From Diplonema japonicum (taxonomy: Eukaryota; Euglenozoa; Diplonemea; Diplonemida; Diplonemidae), in contig OZ025713.1 of assembly GCA_964019335.1 (NCBI GenBank), positions 124,001 to 188,000 of the forward strand: DNA of 64,000 nt. The letters are read 5' to 3'. A model generated the notes under the pieces. That model did not search any database, was not told the DNA's origin, and saw nothing but the letters and a program-made list of their open reading frames with translations. The position numbers and the translations under genes are program-made. Positions 36,428-47,308 of this stretch are shown piece after piece; positions within the stretch are counted from its first letter, which is position 1, and each line of letters begins with the position of its first letter.

Positions 36428-38209
36428 CCCATAACACTCCAAGGCGCAAATATTTATCGTTTTGAAAAATCGTTTTTTTCTCTAAGTACTTTTTCGTCCC
36501 CACGACCCCTGGATCTCCAAGAACGACTATAGTGAGGAGTTATTTTCAACTGCAATTCATGCTGCGCTGCATCACTTTAACTTGTTATCCACCCACCAAG
36601 TGGGTCCCAAATCCGAGTAGATAGGCTAAAAACGCAAAATAACGGGTTTGCATACTGTGCCCAAATTGTTCCCAAAAAACGCAAAGGTAAAGCCAAAACA
36701 GCTACGGACGAGGTCCAACCTTCATGGGTAAGGGAGTTGGTACCCATAGAGACCATAAAATAGGCCAGTGGGGAGAAAAAAAGCTGTCCCGTGGTACGCA
36801 GAAACCTGACGACGCAAAATGGTTATTCCTTCGGTTTTTTTATAAGAAGCTAACAGACGTCATCCAAGAAGAGACAAACAAGCAAAAGGACGCCGAGATT
36901 GATAAAATTTCGACCCAGGACTCCACCGCTTACTCGGATTGAGCATTGCGATGGGTTTACGGCGTGCCCAGAATCAGCAGTCGCATTGGTCCACAGGACC
37001 CATGAAAATCCCCCTTTTCAGTACGATGCCCAGGAGACGCTACTGGGAAATCAAAAGTAGCCTCCACTTCACTCACACAGAAGAGTCAAACGGTGATGTG
37101 TTGTGAAGATACGAGGGTTTCTGGACAGAATTGGTGACAAGTGGGCAAAAGTAGCAGTGCCAGGAAAATAATTAAGCATTGACGAGACACTCGTACCTTC
37201 ACGGGGCAATTGGGGGCTGCGGGTCTACTGTCCTTTCAAGCGTAAAAGATATGGCATAAAAATCTACTGCCTAAACTGCGCGAGCACGGGTTATCTTTTG
37301 CGTTTTCACATCCACGCCACCAAAATCGAGGGGCACGCACTTGAAGATTTCAGTGTTGTGGAAAAAGCGGTGCTGGGGTTAACAGAGCCTTTCCGGGGAA
37401 ATGACAACACGGTAGTTTGCAATAACTACTTTTCGACTGTGGGTCTGGCCGAAGCCCTGTGAAATAACTGTGAGAGGCTTGCATTTCGTTGGGTGTTGCG
37501 GACTCTTCTGGTGGACCCTAGAAGTGACAATAGTTAACTGCCATGCACTTCAAATAAAATATGGTTCAGGGATGCCAAAGAGATACACAACCCTGGCTGC
37601 TTTAAAGAGCGCTTTCGAGAGAGCCTAATTGATGGGTCCAGCGTTGCAAAAACACCACTCCCGGCACCCAACTAGTGGTGCACACACACCGATACCCCAG
37701 ATTACACCAGACGTGCTAGCTAGCCACTCAAAGGGGGCACCTCCAGGGTCTGCAGGTTGAAAGAATGCACAAAACGCACAATCTACAAATGCTACACCTG
37801 AAACCAACACCTCTGTCCAAATAAGTGCTTTTTTCGTACCACTCTTCCATCACCCCAAAAAGGCCTCTTGACGATTTCGAGGCCGATATTCCACCCGCAA
37901 ATAGGCACTTCTCTCGGTCTGAGACATCTGAGTGGTCCTGATGCTGCCTTTTTTGTCCCAGGATGCTCAATTTACACCCCCCCGTGCACAACCCATTTTG
38001 ACATGGTCGTTTTTGAGCACCCTACGGCCATTCAACTCTTCATCCCCTTTGTATTTTTACTAATTTTTGAACTTTTTTTTTTAATTTTCCTGGTCCAAAA
38101 AACCCGTTTTACCTGCAAACGGGGGTTGAATGCTGCCATTTTCCCCCTCAAATTATGAAAAGGAGCAAAAAAGGGACCCCTATGTAGATAGGCCCCGGAG
38201 TGTTATGGG
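36428..38209 (+). mobile_element. piggyBac transposon, 1782 bp, decayed
   Basis: Perfect 13-bp terminal inverted repeats, CCCATAACACTCC at 36428-36440 and GGAGTGTTATGGG at 38197-38209, with TTAA on each side (36424-36427 and 38210-38213), the hallmark of piggyBac insertion. The right end sits just beyond the stop of the dehydrogenase gene. Intact TIRs and duplications against a broken transposase suggest a non-autonomous but possibly mobilisable copy. Confidence 0.9.
36724..37810 (+). pseudogene. piggyBac transposase remnant
   Basis: 36724-36942 encodes FLRFFYKKLTDVIQEETNKQ, matching the FF..ELL..IVEETN block. About 37120-37460 encodes FLDRIGDKWAKVAVPGK, one in-frame stop, then LSIDETLVPSRG, KRYGIKIYC and VCNNYFSTVGLAEAL followed by a stop. 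This is the transposase core: the first catalytic Asp is present in SIDE, but the second (D in the DN.F/YT motif) reads Asn. About 37750-37795 encodes a Cys cluster (CRLKECTKRTIYKCYT) like the C-terminal cysteine-rich domain. Stops and frame changes make it inactive. Confidence 0.85.
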
Positions 38210-38232
38210 TTAAACAAAAAAAAAAAAAAGAA

Positions 38233-39285
38233 CTATTCTTTAGACACAGCAGCATCAACATAAACGGCAACCTTAGCAATGGCGGCGGTGTCCGAACACA
38301 AAAGGGGCTTCTCGCTCTGTTTATGCATGTGATAGTACGGCGAGGATTCCCCTTTATGCTCCGAAAGGCAGACCCGCACCACATTGCCAGATGCTTCCTG
38401 GGCACTGAACGAAGCAAGCTCGTGAATATCCGAGAAAACGGGGAGGTTGGAGAACCACATAGTTCTGGCAATGGACGTCCGCACGATCCCCGGGTGCACG
38501 ACGCTGAAGGTGACGTTCTGAGCAGGGTGTGCTAGGTTCCAAGGACGCAATGCGGAGGTAAGGTGTTCGATATACAGCATAACGAGAAGTTTTGAGTTTC
38601 CGTACATTTTGAATCTGTTGTAATCTCGTTGAGCGTATGTTGAAGGCACAGCATCCCTTGCATGGTTGACCAGCTCAATTTCAGAGACAACTCCGTCAGT
38701 GCATGTCCGGGAACCCACCATTATAATTCGCCCGCCGTCGGTTTTCATCATCTCCGAGAACTCCTTCATCAGCAACGCGTGGGCATAAAAGTTGACCCCG
38801 ATCTGTTCCATGTACCCCTGCTTGGTCAGGCTGTATTGTGTTGCTAGAACGGCAGCGTTGCCCACAAAGAGTTTTATTCTCCTCCCGCTGGACCGGATCG
38901 TTGAAACGAATCTTCGAACGGAATCCAAGTCACATAGGTCGCACTGTAAGGAGTCGATCTTTGCCTTGACAAGACCTGCTTCTTTTGTTATGCTATCGAT
39001 GGCTTCCTTGCCTCTTTTTTCGGAGCGGCATGCTACGAGAACGCTAACGCCGGAGCGCAGAAGCATGGCTGCCGTGGAGACACCCAGGCCGCCTGCACCG
39101 CCTGTGACGACCGCCCAGTCTCCTGCGTTCCATTTTGCGTTTTTGATGGATTTTTCGGTCTCTTTTTCCCAGTCGAACCCGCGGCGGCCTCGGAAGTAAC
39201 AGTCGTCGAGCGCCACCACAAAACCCGACAGCACGAAGTGTACCATCCGCCAACAGGCCACTAGTATCGCTGCGAGGCTGTCCAT
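38233..39285 (-). CDS. Short-chain dehydrogenase/reductase, membrane-anchored
   Basis: 350 aa, ATG at 39283-39285 directly after a long A run. The N-terminus is hydrophobic (about residues 5-27), a likely membrane anchor. NAD(P)-binding motif TGGAGGLG at 61-68, CDLCDLDSVRRF at about 115-126, VGNAAV at 141-146 in place of NNAG, catalytic Ser in MVGSRT (192) and YGNSK (Y228, K232). HPGIVRTS follows. This order is typical of the retinol dehydrogenase/WW-domain oxidoreductase branch of classical SDRs. It would reduce or oxidise a lipophilic carbonyl or alcohol, probably at an internal membrane. Substrate cannot be inferred. A piggyBac element inserted about 20 bp beyond its stop may affect 3' end formation. 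Confidence 0.88.
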   Translation of the reverse strand: MDSLAAILVACWRMVHFVLSGFVVALDDCYFRGRRGFDWEKETEKSIKNAKWNAGDWAVVTGGAGGLGVSTAAMLLRSGVSVLVACRSEKRGKEAIDSITKEAGLVKAKIDSLQCDLCDLDSVRRFVSTIRSSGRRIKLFVGNAAVLATQYSLTKQGYMEQIGVNFYAHALLMKEFSEMMKTDGGRIIMVGSRTCTDGVVSEIELVNHARDAVPSTYAQRDYNRFKMYGNSKLLVMLYIEHLTSALRPWNLAHPAQNVTFSVVHPGIVRTSIARTMWFSNLPVFSDIHELASFSAQEASGNVVRVCLSEHKGESSPYYHMHKQSEKPLLCSDTAAIAKVAVYVDAAVSKE

Positions 39286-39286
39286 G

Positions 39287-39319
<33 letters not shown>

Positions 39320-40591
39320 CCAACTTTTTTACTCTAAGAATTGTGTGTGCAACGTGAAAACTTATAGAAGAGACAAGACTACAAAGAGCTTCAGAAAAAA
39401 GCGAAACGCGTTCAAGTGTAACGAAAATCCTTTTTGTTCACATCCTCACGCGCCAATACAGGCTTCACACCAGGACCCCGCTGTCGAGGATTTTTGTCAT
39501 CGTGAAACATATTAACGAAGGCATCATCCCCTCCCCCCCCCCCCCCCCCCTCCCACCCCTTCTGATGGCTTCTTAATGATCAGAATGGCCGCGGCCCAAG
39601 TAAGTAAGAAGCATAGGGTGAAAGAATACGTGAGGATAATAATATTAAAAAAAACAACTTATTTTTAACTTTATGGGATTGCGTTTTCGCGCTCACCCGT
39701 TGGGGGGGGGGGGGGGGGTACTGGACTTTATGTTAAAAAGTATGGGGGGGAAAAAAAAAACAGGCCTTGGCATAGCAAACTTTTAATCCTAAGGATGGGT
39801 AGAGTGTGGGGGAGAAAGGGGCGGAAGGCACCCTTTTCGGAGCAAGAACCCTATTTGGTGTCGCCATGTCCTGGAGTGTCAACGGTGCTGCCCGTTTAAC
39901 TTCTGGAGCCACGATTCGTATTACGGGGTGGGGAGGGAAAAGAAAAAAAGAAATATGAGTTAAAGGGAGTCGTGGTGGGACGTGGCTCTTTTTTTTTTTT
40001 TTTTTTTTTTTCCAGCTCTTCTAGGTTGTGCTCGGTCTTCTTCGATGCAATAATCTTTTCTTTCTGAACAGTCTTTCTGTCGTACCTCAGCCAACTCCCA
40101 CACGTTTCTTTTAAAAAAACTTTGTGCAACGGGTCTTACACAAAAACATTCTATTTTTTTCGGTTGAGGAGGGGGGGGGGGGGGGGGGGTTCTTGCTATT
40201 TGTTGCTTCGAGGAGTTTCCGCGAAAGGGAAGGGGAGGGGGAGGGGCTAAGGTTGCTATGCCAAGGTCTGAAGAAAGGAGAAAAAGAAAGCGGCTATGTA
40301 ATAATTAACGGTTTTTTCTGGGGGGGGGGGAAAGCGATGCAAAAAAAAAGAGTGAGTTTTTTAACATTTTTTTTTGTTTGTGCACATTACTCTTTTTTCC
40401 TCCAGCGGACCGCCACGTCGTACAAACAACGGCCAGTTCCTCTTTTTTTTTTTTTTTTTTTTTTGTGCTTTTTTTTTTTTTGTTTTGTTTTACAGTACTT
40501 TGCTAGAAATACAGGGGGGGAAAGAAAAAAAAAAAAACACCACCAAAAAAAAAAAAAAAAGCGGCGGAGAGCGCGGCCGTCAGGGCGCTTC

Positions 40592-40629
<38 letters not shown>
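39286..40629. other. Intergenic, homopolymer-rich
   Basis: Poly-C (39533-39550), poly-G (39702-39718 and 40171-40190), poly-T and poly-A runs. A copy of the tatgagttaaagg repeat lies near 39955. The + strand around 40124-40669 is open only through low-complexity sequence. No gene is supportable. Confidence 0.6.
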
Positions 40630-40632
<3 letters not shown>

Positions 40633-41718
40633 AGCGATGCAGCACCATTTGCTAGGGAGCCTCCGGTAGCGTTCCGGCACACCCGTCCCGTGAAGAAAGT
40701 GGTACCCAACATACCCGACGTTCGTAAGCGGCGACAGGTCGATGCTAGAGAGAGAGCGGCAATCCTCAAGGAAGCCATCGCCGATCCCTGTCACACCATG
40801 CAAAGGGGACAGGTCCAACGAACATATTGAAGTACACCCACTCAGAAAGTACTGCGGCAGAGACGATAAATTGCATAAAGGCAAGAGATCAACAGTACGC
40901 AAAGACGTGCACCGAGACAGAAACCCATCCCATACCGACGTCACCCCGCTCAAGGGAGCGAGGTTCACAGACTTAAGAGACACACATCCTGTTAAAAAAC
41001 CCGCTCCAACTGCTCGAACGTTCGCCAGCGGTGTGAGATCCACCGTTTCCAGAAGAGTGTCGGCGAGGAAATTATCCTGTATCTTACTCACATTTTTCAA
41101 CGGGGAAAGATCGACCTCGGTGAGGGAGGAACATCCTTTTAACAGACCGTCACCTACCTTCTCCGCGTTGAGAAACGGTGTTAGATCAATCGACGTTAAA
41201 GATGTGCACCCTGCTGCAAAATCTGAACCAACTTTCGTAACACGGCTGAGGTCTGATAGATCGACGTGAGTCAGAGTTGATACTTGCGAGGACAGGAAGT
41301 TCTCATCTATTTCGGTGACGTTTTGGGCCGGGTCTATGATTTTAAGCCTTTTGAGGTTTCTTGGAAGATCGCAGCTTCGGAGTTTAAGTGTTTTGACTGA
41401 GGTGGCATCGAGGATGAGGATGATGTCCGGGTTATCTTCGAGACGGTCTTCGACCCACCTGTTGTGGCATTCTCCTATTTTGGTGTGGATCTCGGTGATG
41501 GCCTCTATGGAGAGCTCTGAGCCTTGTTCTATCCCGGTGTCTTCTATGGTCGATTCGTGCTCGCGAAGGGTCGTGCCTTCGTGTTTCAGAACGAACAGCC
41601 CCGGTTCCATGCTTGCGGCTGCTGCTGTTTTTTTGTATAAAGCACCCACCGTGTCCTTGCCGCTGAGCTCCACGTCGTGCACCTCGCGTGCTGTGCGGAC
41701 AAAGACTGTAATGCTCAT
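40630..41718 (-). CDS. Ubiquitin-like and leucine-rich-repeat protein with CaaX-like end
   Basis: 362 aa, using the ATG at 41716-41718. The frame is open upstream but only through homopolymer-encoded residues. Residues 1-75 resemble a ubiquitin-like fold (SITVFVRTAREVHDVELSGK, then a GTTLREHESTIEDTGIEQGS stretch comparable to the ubiquitin L-x-D-Y-x-I region). Residues about 120-345 are nine or so leucine-rich repeats of the BspA type with consensus FL.GC.SL..IDLSPL.NV..IG. The protein ends KWCCIA, which fits a CaaX prenylation signal. Likely a cytosolic or membrane-tethered scaffold or ubiquitin-pathway adaptor; the specific role is unknown. Another gene here (57379-58899) pairs a similar N-terminal domain with ankyrin repeats. 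Confidence 0.83.
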
Positions 41719-41890
41719 TTCCCCCCCCCCCTTTTTTTTATTTTTCCAAAAGATTTCAAGGGTGTGCAAAAAAAAAAAAAAAAAATGGGGGGAGTGAGAA
41801 TGGGGGGTTAGTTTAGGCGAGAAAAAAAAAAAGAAAAAAAAATTTTTTTTATACAGTGTTTCCCCCCCCCCCCCCCTTTTTTTTTCCCCT

Positions 41891-42679
41891 TCACGCTTGC
41901 AACGCACCAAGCGTTTTAAGCATTCCAAGCCCCTGCGCGAAGCTCATACCCTCATCCGGCTGTTTGACAGAGAGCTGTGGCACAACCCCGCTCACACCCT
42001 CCGTGGCACCAGAGAGAAACCCCAGAAAACCATCGATCTGAAGTGGCAACCAGAGAAGTGCTCGGATGGGCCCGGGGAGCTTAGTGTGCCCACCATAAAC
42101 AAATATATGCCAAATCCCGAACGCAGTGACAACATAGCTGGCAAGCTGCGGGTGGGGCACGTTCAAAGTGCGAGTTAAATTCTGAGCCGAGGAGAGCACT
42201 GCCGTGAAGACGACAAGCCTGGAGTACAGAACCGAAGACAGGTACAAGGAGATGGCAGTGACGAACATCCTGGCCCATTCAGGAATTTCGACATGCTTTG
42301 ATAAGTAAGACAATGCTAGTTGCAGGGCGCTCTCTATATGGTCACGCACGGAGAAGCCCAGGTTCACGCACTGGAAAGCTTGGGACCTCAGGCATGCGAG
42401 GAATTTTGCAGTGCCCACGGCCGTTTTTTTCGCCAGCTTCTCCGCTTCAGATTTATCGATATCTTCCTTCTTCCACAGCTTTATGGCCAGCTCCTTCCAT
42501 TGTATTGCACCCTCGATCGCGTCGTTTGTTCTCATTGTCTCCCAGACCGAGAACACATTGCGGAGAAGCGGCCCGTACAGCACCATCGCCGCATCAGTGG
42601 CGATGCTAGCTGTCTTCCCTGTTGCCGTTGTGTACAGGTGCGCCTCACCTTTCCTTAGCTTTGCGAGAAACTCCGACAT
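41891..42679 (-). CDS. Unknown membrane-associated protein
   Basis: 262 aa, ATG at 42677-42679 preceded by an A-rich leader. I do not recognise the family. The N-terminal half is helical and polar (KLRKGEAHLY, KLWKKEDIDKSEAEKLAKK). The second half has hydrophobic stretches near residues 140-165 (MFVTAISLYLSSVLYSRLVV), 180-198 (LASYVVTAFGIWHIFVYG) and 205-225 (ALLWLPLQIDGFLGFLSG). The overall form, an amphipathic N-terminus and a few weak membrane segments in about 260 residues, is compatible with organelle-membrane shaping proteins such as peroxisomal PEX11, but no diagnostic motif is visible. Codon use and GC content match its neighbours, so it is probably a real gene. Confidence 0.72.
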   Translation of the reverse strand: MSEFLAKLRKGEAHLYTTATGKTASIATDAAMVLYGPLLRNVFSVWETMRTNDAIEGAIQWKELAIKLWKKEDIDKSEAEKLAKKTAVGTAKFLACLRSQAFQCVNLGFSVRDHIESALQLALSYLSKHVEIPEWARMFVTAISLYLSSVLYSRLVVFTAVLSSAQNLTRTLNVPHPQLASYVVTAFGIWHIFVYGGHTKLPGPIRALLWLPLQIDGFLGFLSGATEGVSGVVPQLSVKQPDEGMSFAQGLGMLKTLGALQA

Positions 42680-42886
42680 TTTCTTTTTTTTTTTTTTTCC
42701 CCACCTGTAATAGTAAAAAAAAACGCCGGGGAAAAAAAAAAAAGAAAAAAAAAAAGGTGGTGGAAGGGGGGAGGGGGGAAAATGTGATTACATAGAATAC
42801 ACGTAATAAATCGGTCAGCTTTCATTTTTTTTTTCTCCCGTGTCGTGTCTTTGCGCACTTTTTTTTTATCAGCGTCGCGGGTGGGC

Positions 42887-42922
<36 letters not shown>

Positions 42923-43144
42923 ACACCCGGCGCCGCTAACGAAAAGTGCCGCAGAAGGCAGAAAGCAGAGGCGATAGAGAACCTTTCAAAAAAGGGGAGG
43001 GGGGGAGAGGGATAAGAAGGTACGGACAACTAAAACAGCGACGTCCTCCTACGTATGCAAAAGAAAAGGTATTTCTTTTCTTCTTTTTTTTTCTTTTTTT
43101 TTTTTCGCACATAATAATATTTATGCCAATGAAGTGTATATGAA

Positions 43145-43275
43145 TGTAAAAAATGCGACGTTATTTGTTGTGTGTGCACAGCCGGGGTTAACCTGTAGAA
43201 GGATAGGCCCAACAATGCCACCACTACTCTTTTAGCACTAACAATTATACCTTGTCAATACATTATTCTTTCTTG
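43145..43275 (+). repeat. Hairpin-forming dispersed repeat, copy 2
   Basis: Same order of blocks as 36303-36423 (gtgcacagccggggtta, cctgtagaaggata, cccaacaatgcca, ctcttttagca, aacaatta). The inner stem has two mismatches relative to copy 1, so the fold is not clearly conserved by compensating changes. Confidence 0.7.
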
Positions 43276-44089
43276 TTTCAAAAGAAAGAAATGAAAAAGA
43301 AAGAAAAAGAAAAAAAAAGAGGAAAGTAAATCTCCACAAAAAAAAAAAAGCTAGGAGTGAAGGGAGGGGTGATGATAGGGGTGATGGCGAGGGAATATTC
43401 TCTCTTTTTCTTTTGCTATTTTTTTTCTTTTTTTTCTTTTTGAAAAAAAGCAATAAGATTAAAGAGAATGCTGGCACGTGCGCAGCTAGAAGCCTGCGAC
43501 AGTGGTCTGGCTTTTCTTTTTTTTTCTTTTTTTTTTGAGAAAAGAAGGTTAGGCTATTTAAAAAAAAAAAAAAAAAAAGAAATAGCTGTTGCTTACCGTC
43601 TATATTTAGCTTGGAAAAAAAAAAAAAGGGGAGGGGGAAAAAAAAAAAAGCCTCCAAGCCAAGGTAAAGCAAGTGAAAAAGAGTTACATTTCTTTTTCTT
43701 TTTTTGAGGATTTGAAAAAGAAAAACACACATCCTGCAAGGTGGCATTTTTCTCCTTCTCTACTTTTGACTGTAATGCAAGCCTGCGAAAAAGGCTAAAA
43801 AGTTGCCAGTACTCTTTTTAAAGCAACAATTGCACACAATATATATTCTAAGATAAGTACTGCATGCCACCACAACTCTTTTTCTTTTTGTTCTTACAAG
43901 AAACCGTACTTGTTAAATCTTTTGTGAATAAGCGAATTATTCTCTGCTTGTGCGCTTCTGCGAGCTATGCAACAAGAGACGGCTGTATCGTTTGTGCAAG
44001 CCGGGGGAGGGGGAAAAAAAAAGAGAAAAATGATTAGTTGCCTCTAAAAATCTCTGATTTTGAGCAACTAAAAAAAGGGGGGAAGTTGC

Positions 44090-44106
<17 letters not shown>

Positions 44107-44124
<18 letters not shown>

Positions 44125-44220
44125 TTTTCAAAAAGCTGTGAAAGTTCTCGGCTCGGCACAAGTTGCAAAAAGTTATAAAAATCATTTTTTTTTTTTTTTT
44201 TTGAAAGATAAAAAAAAATA
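44107..44220. repeat. Solo copy of the VIPER-like A repeat
   Basis: Matches the terminal repeat of the retroelement at 48604-48710 and 52370-52476: aaaaagctg.gaaagtt, ggctcggcacaagttgca, agttataaaa.tcatttttt and gaaagata. Diverged, with an expanded T run. No element genes adjoin it, so it is a leftover of another insertion. Confidence 0.7.
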
Positions 44221-44552
44221 ATTAAATCTAATAGTATTTTTTTTTTTTTTTTTATCGTAATGCGGTGTGAAGAGAGGAGGATACAGCCCCCAAAAAATAA
44301 ATAAAAAAACTCAAAGTACAGGACAAGCCCCCCGCTGCCCTATGGGAGGGTCTATCATCTGAGGGCCTTGTGCCCTAGGCCTCCCAATGACTTACCGGTA
44401 GTCCACTTGAAGTTAATGGCCAGCTCCGAGGGCTCCACCCAGCTGTGTCTATCATTGAAGTAACGGGTTCATAAAAGAGAAAGAAAAAAATCAGAACAAA
44501 AAAAAAAAAAAAAAGAAAAAGAAAAAAGGGAATGCGCACTCTACTCTTTTCT

Positions 44553-44599
<47 letters not shown>

Positions 44600-44659
44600 T
44601 TCCTACGGATGATCTTACAAAAAATAAAAAATAAAAAAAAAAAAAAACTCTCCTTTTTC

Positions 44660-46774
44660 TTAAGCTGTCAAGGTCCGCCCCTTCCAAGCCAGCACGGTAC
44701 AGGCCATCCCTCTGAACAGACAGAACACCCCGACCATAATGGCAACGTACTCCCACTCCTTATCGGTATGAATGTCGTTACGCAGGAACAACGACTGGTC
44801 CGCATAACGAATAAGCTCCTACATTTTTTTTTTCTTTTTTTTTTTTTTCCCCCCTTTAACACATACATTAGCCATATCCATCTGCGTTTCATTAAGCGAA
44901 CCCGGGGGGCTTCTAAACTCAGCAATAGTCAGCAGGTTCACCCCGTACTTTAAACTACAAAGGTACTGCGCCCACGACATAAAACTCGGGATCTGCGAGG
45001 TGGGGATGAAGAACCCCGAGAAAAGAATCTGTGGGACGAATAACAAAGGCGAAAGCTGTATAGCAATCTGCGGGTTGGAACTAATCGCACCGATAAGCAA
45101 CGCGGTCGACGCTGCAACAAGACCTAAGAGCGAGGTAGCCAGCACAAGATACACAAAATTCCCGTTTAGTTCCATAATCCAGAAAGTTGTGAAGAATAAA
45201 ACGACCGACTGCACGATTGTCATGGGGACTTCGACCAGCAGCTTCGATGTAAAGTACGGTACCGAACCGTAGGTACCGGTCGCGTACTCCCTGATAAAAA
45301 CAGGTTTTTCAAGAGGGAATGAAAGCATCAATGGTTGAGCCAACCCGAACATTCCACCGATCGCGATCTGACTCAGCCCGCCGAAATGGTTTTGAATCCC
45401 CGCTTCCGTAGTCCAATGGTCCGGGTCAGTAGACCCAACTGACTGAAACACGAATCCAACAATCAGATTTATGAATATTGTGGAACCGAACCTGGCGATA
45501 AGCGAGCCCTTGTCGCGGATGACGTTTCTGGCGTCGCGCATTCCAAGGCATATGAACTGGGTGATGAACGACGCTTGTGCTTCTTTAAAAGCAAGTGTGG
45601 TGTCTGTAATGGACTCCCTCGTGTTGTTGATAGGAGACGGTGTGTTGACCATTCGAATCTCCTCCGTGTCCTTCCAATAGTCAGCGAGGAGGGGACGGGG
45701 TTTCCCGTTGATCATGACGGTTGGATCGTTTGATTCCTCGTCGGCACCGGCATCGACGCCTTCATTCTCCAGCTGCATGGCAAACATAACATGATCAGCC
45801 AGGTTTGTATTCTTCGCGATCGGATGCCCTGCTGCTGAAAAATGTGTTTCAAGAGCTTCTCTCGGACCGTTGTAGACAGATCGACCGTTCGACACAAGAA
45901 TCACATCGTCGAATAGCGCGAAGCATTCTGACGAAGGCTGGTGGATTGTCGCGACCACCGTTCGCTCCTTTCCATCATACTCTCCATTCGCAAGCCTGCG
46001 TAACATGTCGCACACCATCCACGCTGCGTAGGAGTCTAAACCTGATGTTGGTTCGTCTAAAAATAAAAACTCAGGGTTGGATATGAGCTCTATTCCGATT
46101 GCAGTTCTTTTTTTCTCACCGCCTGACAAACCGGGTATCATAGCGGAACCTGTCAGGGTGTGCGCGCATTTTACAAGGCGGAGTTTTCGCAGAACTTCTT
46201 GAACAGCGTGCTCGCGTTCTTTCGCGTTTCGTTCCGGTGTCCGCAGACGGGCGGAAAAATGTAAAGCTTCAAATGGTGTTTGCGTTGCAAACAACGCGTC
46301 TTCTTGCATCACATAAGCTACTTTGTTACGGAACGCTACTGGGTCCAACGGTGCACCGTTTAACCGTATGTCACCGGAAACTTTTTTACCCGATCCGTTT
46401 GCTACCCTACCTGCGAGGATGTTAAGTAGGGATGATTTTCCTGCACCGGACGGGCCCATGATGGCGCAGAGGCGTCCCGAGTTGATGTTTCCTGATACGC
46501 CTTTTAAGATGCGTTTTAATCCGGCGGGTTTTACTTCTTCGGCGCCGATGTCTTCCTGGAGGCCTTGCTTTCCCGACCACCGGACCGTGAACCCTGTTCC
46601 GTCGGTGTGTTTCTTCAGGATCTCGCATTTTTCCCAACTTCCCTCGGCGGACATGCCGAGGGCGGGTTCGCCTTCAGAGACGGTTTTGACCTTTTTTTTC
46701 ACATCGTAGAAGACGTTTTCCCATGAGATGCCCTTCCCGTTGGGTGGGGGGCTGCGGCTTCTGTTCACGTGCAT
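44660..46774 (-). CDS. ABCG-type half-transporter (two exons)
   Basis: Exon 1 is 46774-44867 (636 aa), then a 48-nt intron, then exon 2 is 44818-44660 (52 aa); 688 aa. The nucleotide-binding domain comes first, as in the ABCG/White family: Walker A GPSGAGKSS (107-115), signature LSGGE (216-220), Walker B FLFLDE (236-241) and H-loop TIHQP. The membrane domain follows (SFITQFICLGMRDARNVIRD onward) with six predicted helices. The last helix (EWEYVAIMVGVFCLFRGMAC) is encoded in exon 2. Without splicing the protein would end in a Lys run and lack that helix. Functions as a dimer to export lipids, sterols or other hydrophobic compounds, at the plasma or an organelle membrane; substrate not predictable. 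ATG directly preceded by a poly-A leader. Confidence 0.92.
44819..44866 (-). other. 48-nt intron in the ABCG gene
   Basis: The minus strand begins GTATGTGTT and ends AAATGTAG, phase 0, mostly A and G. It joins ...QMDMAN to ELIRYADQSLFLRND and restores the final membrane helix expected for the family. There is no polypyrimidine tract. Confidence 0.88.
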
Positions 46775-47275
46775 TTTTTTTTGTTTTTTTTTTTTTTTTC
46801 TTTCTTTTTTTTAGTGGGTGAAATAATTGTTTGTCTGTTGCAAATAAAAAAGAAGAAAAAACAATAATAAAAACGTGAGATAAAAAAAAAATATATATGA
46901 GTTAAAGGAAGTCTTTGTGAGACGCCCCCTTGTTCTCATGCTCTACCTGCACCTATCCCCTTCAGCAGCGGTTTCTCCTTCTTCGGTGGTCGTGCCGGCC
47001 TCCTCCCCAGCTTGGCTGCTTTTTCCCTAATATATATAAAGTGGTGTGGTGTGGGGGGGGGGGGTGTTTTCTTCTTTTTTTTTCCCACCCTTCTTCTTTT
47101 ATTCTTTTTGTTTGCCTTTTCTCAAAAGCAAAAGAAGGGGGTGGGGGGGGGGGGGTAATAAAACAACATTATCATCAAAAAAAAATGATTTTTCTTCACT
47201 AGTTTGGGTTTTCATTCGTTTGTGCGCACGAGCGTAATGTTACCTAATAAAATAGCTCATTACGCTGCCATCAAC

Positions 47276-47308
<33 letters not shown>

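Larger units (their letters stand above)
42680..44659. other. Intergenic cluster of repeats
   Basis: Very rich in A/T runs, including poly-T of about 40 (44559-44598). It holds a hairpin-repeat copy (43145-43275), a second dispersed repeat at 43848-43922 (aagataagtactgcatgcca, also at 60518-60592), a solo copy of the VIPER-like terminal repeat (44107-44220), and 44308-44400, a copy of the element remnant at 15760. No gene is supportable. Confidence 0.6.

Noticed and set aside
44541-44756. Separate small gene downstream of the ABC transporter
   Set aside because: The correct frame of 44660-44818 is the last exon of the transporter and encodes its final helix.
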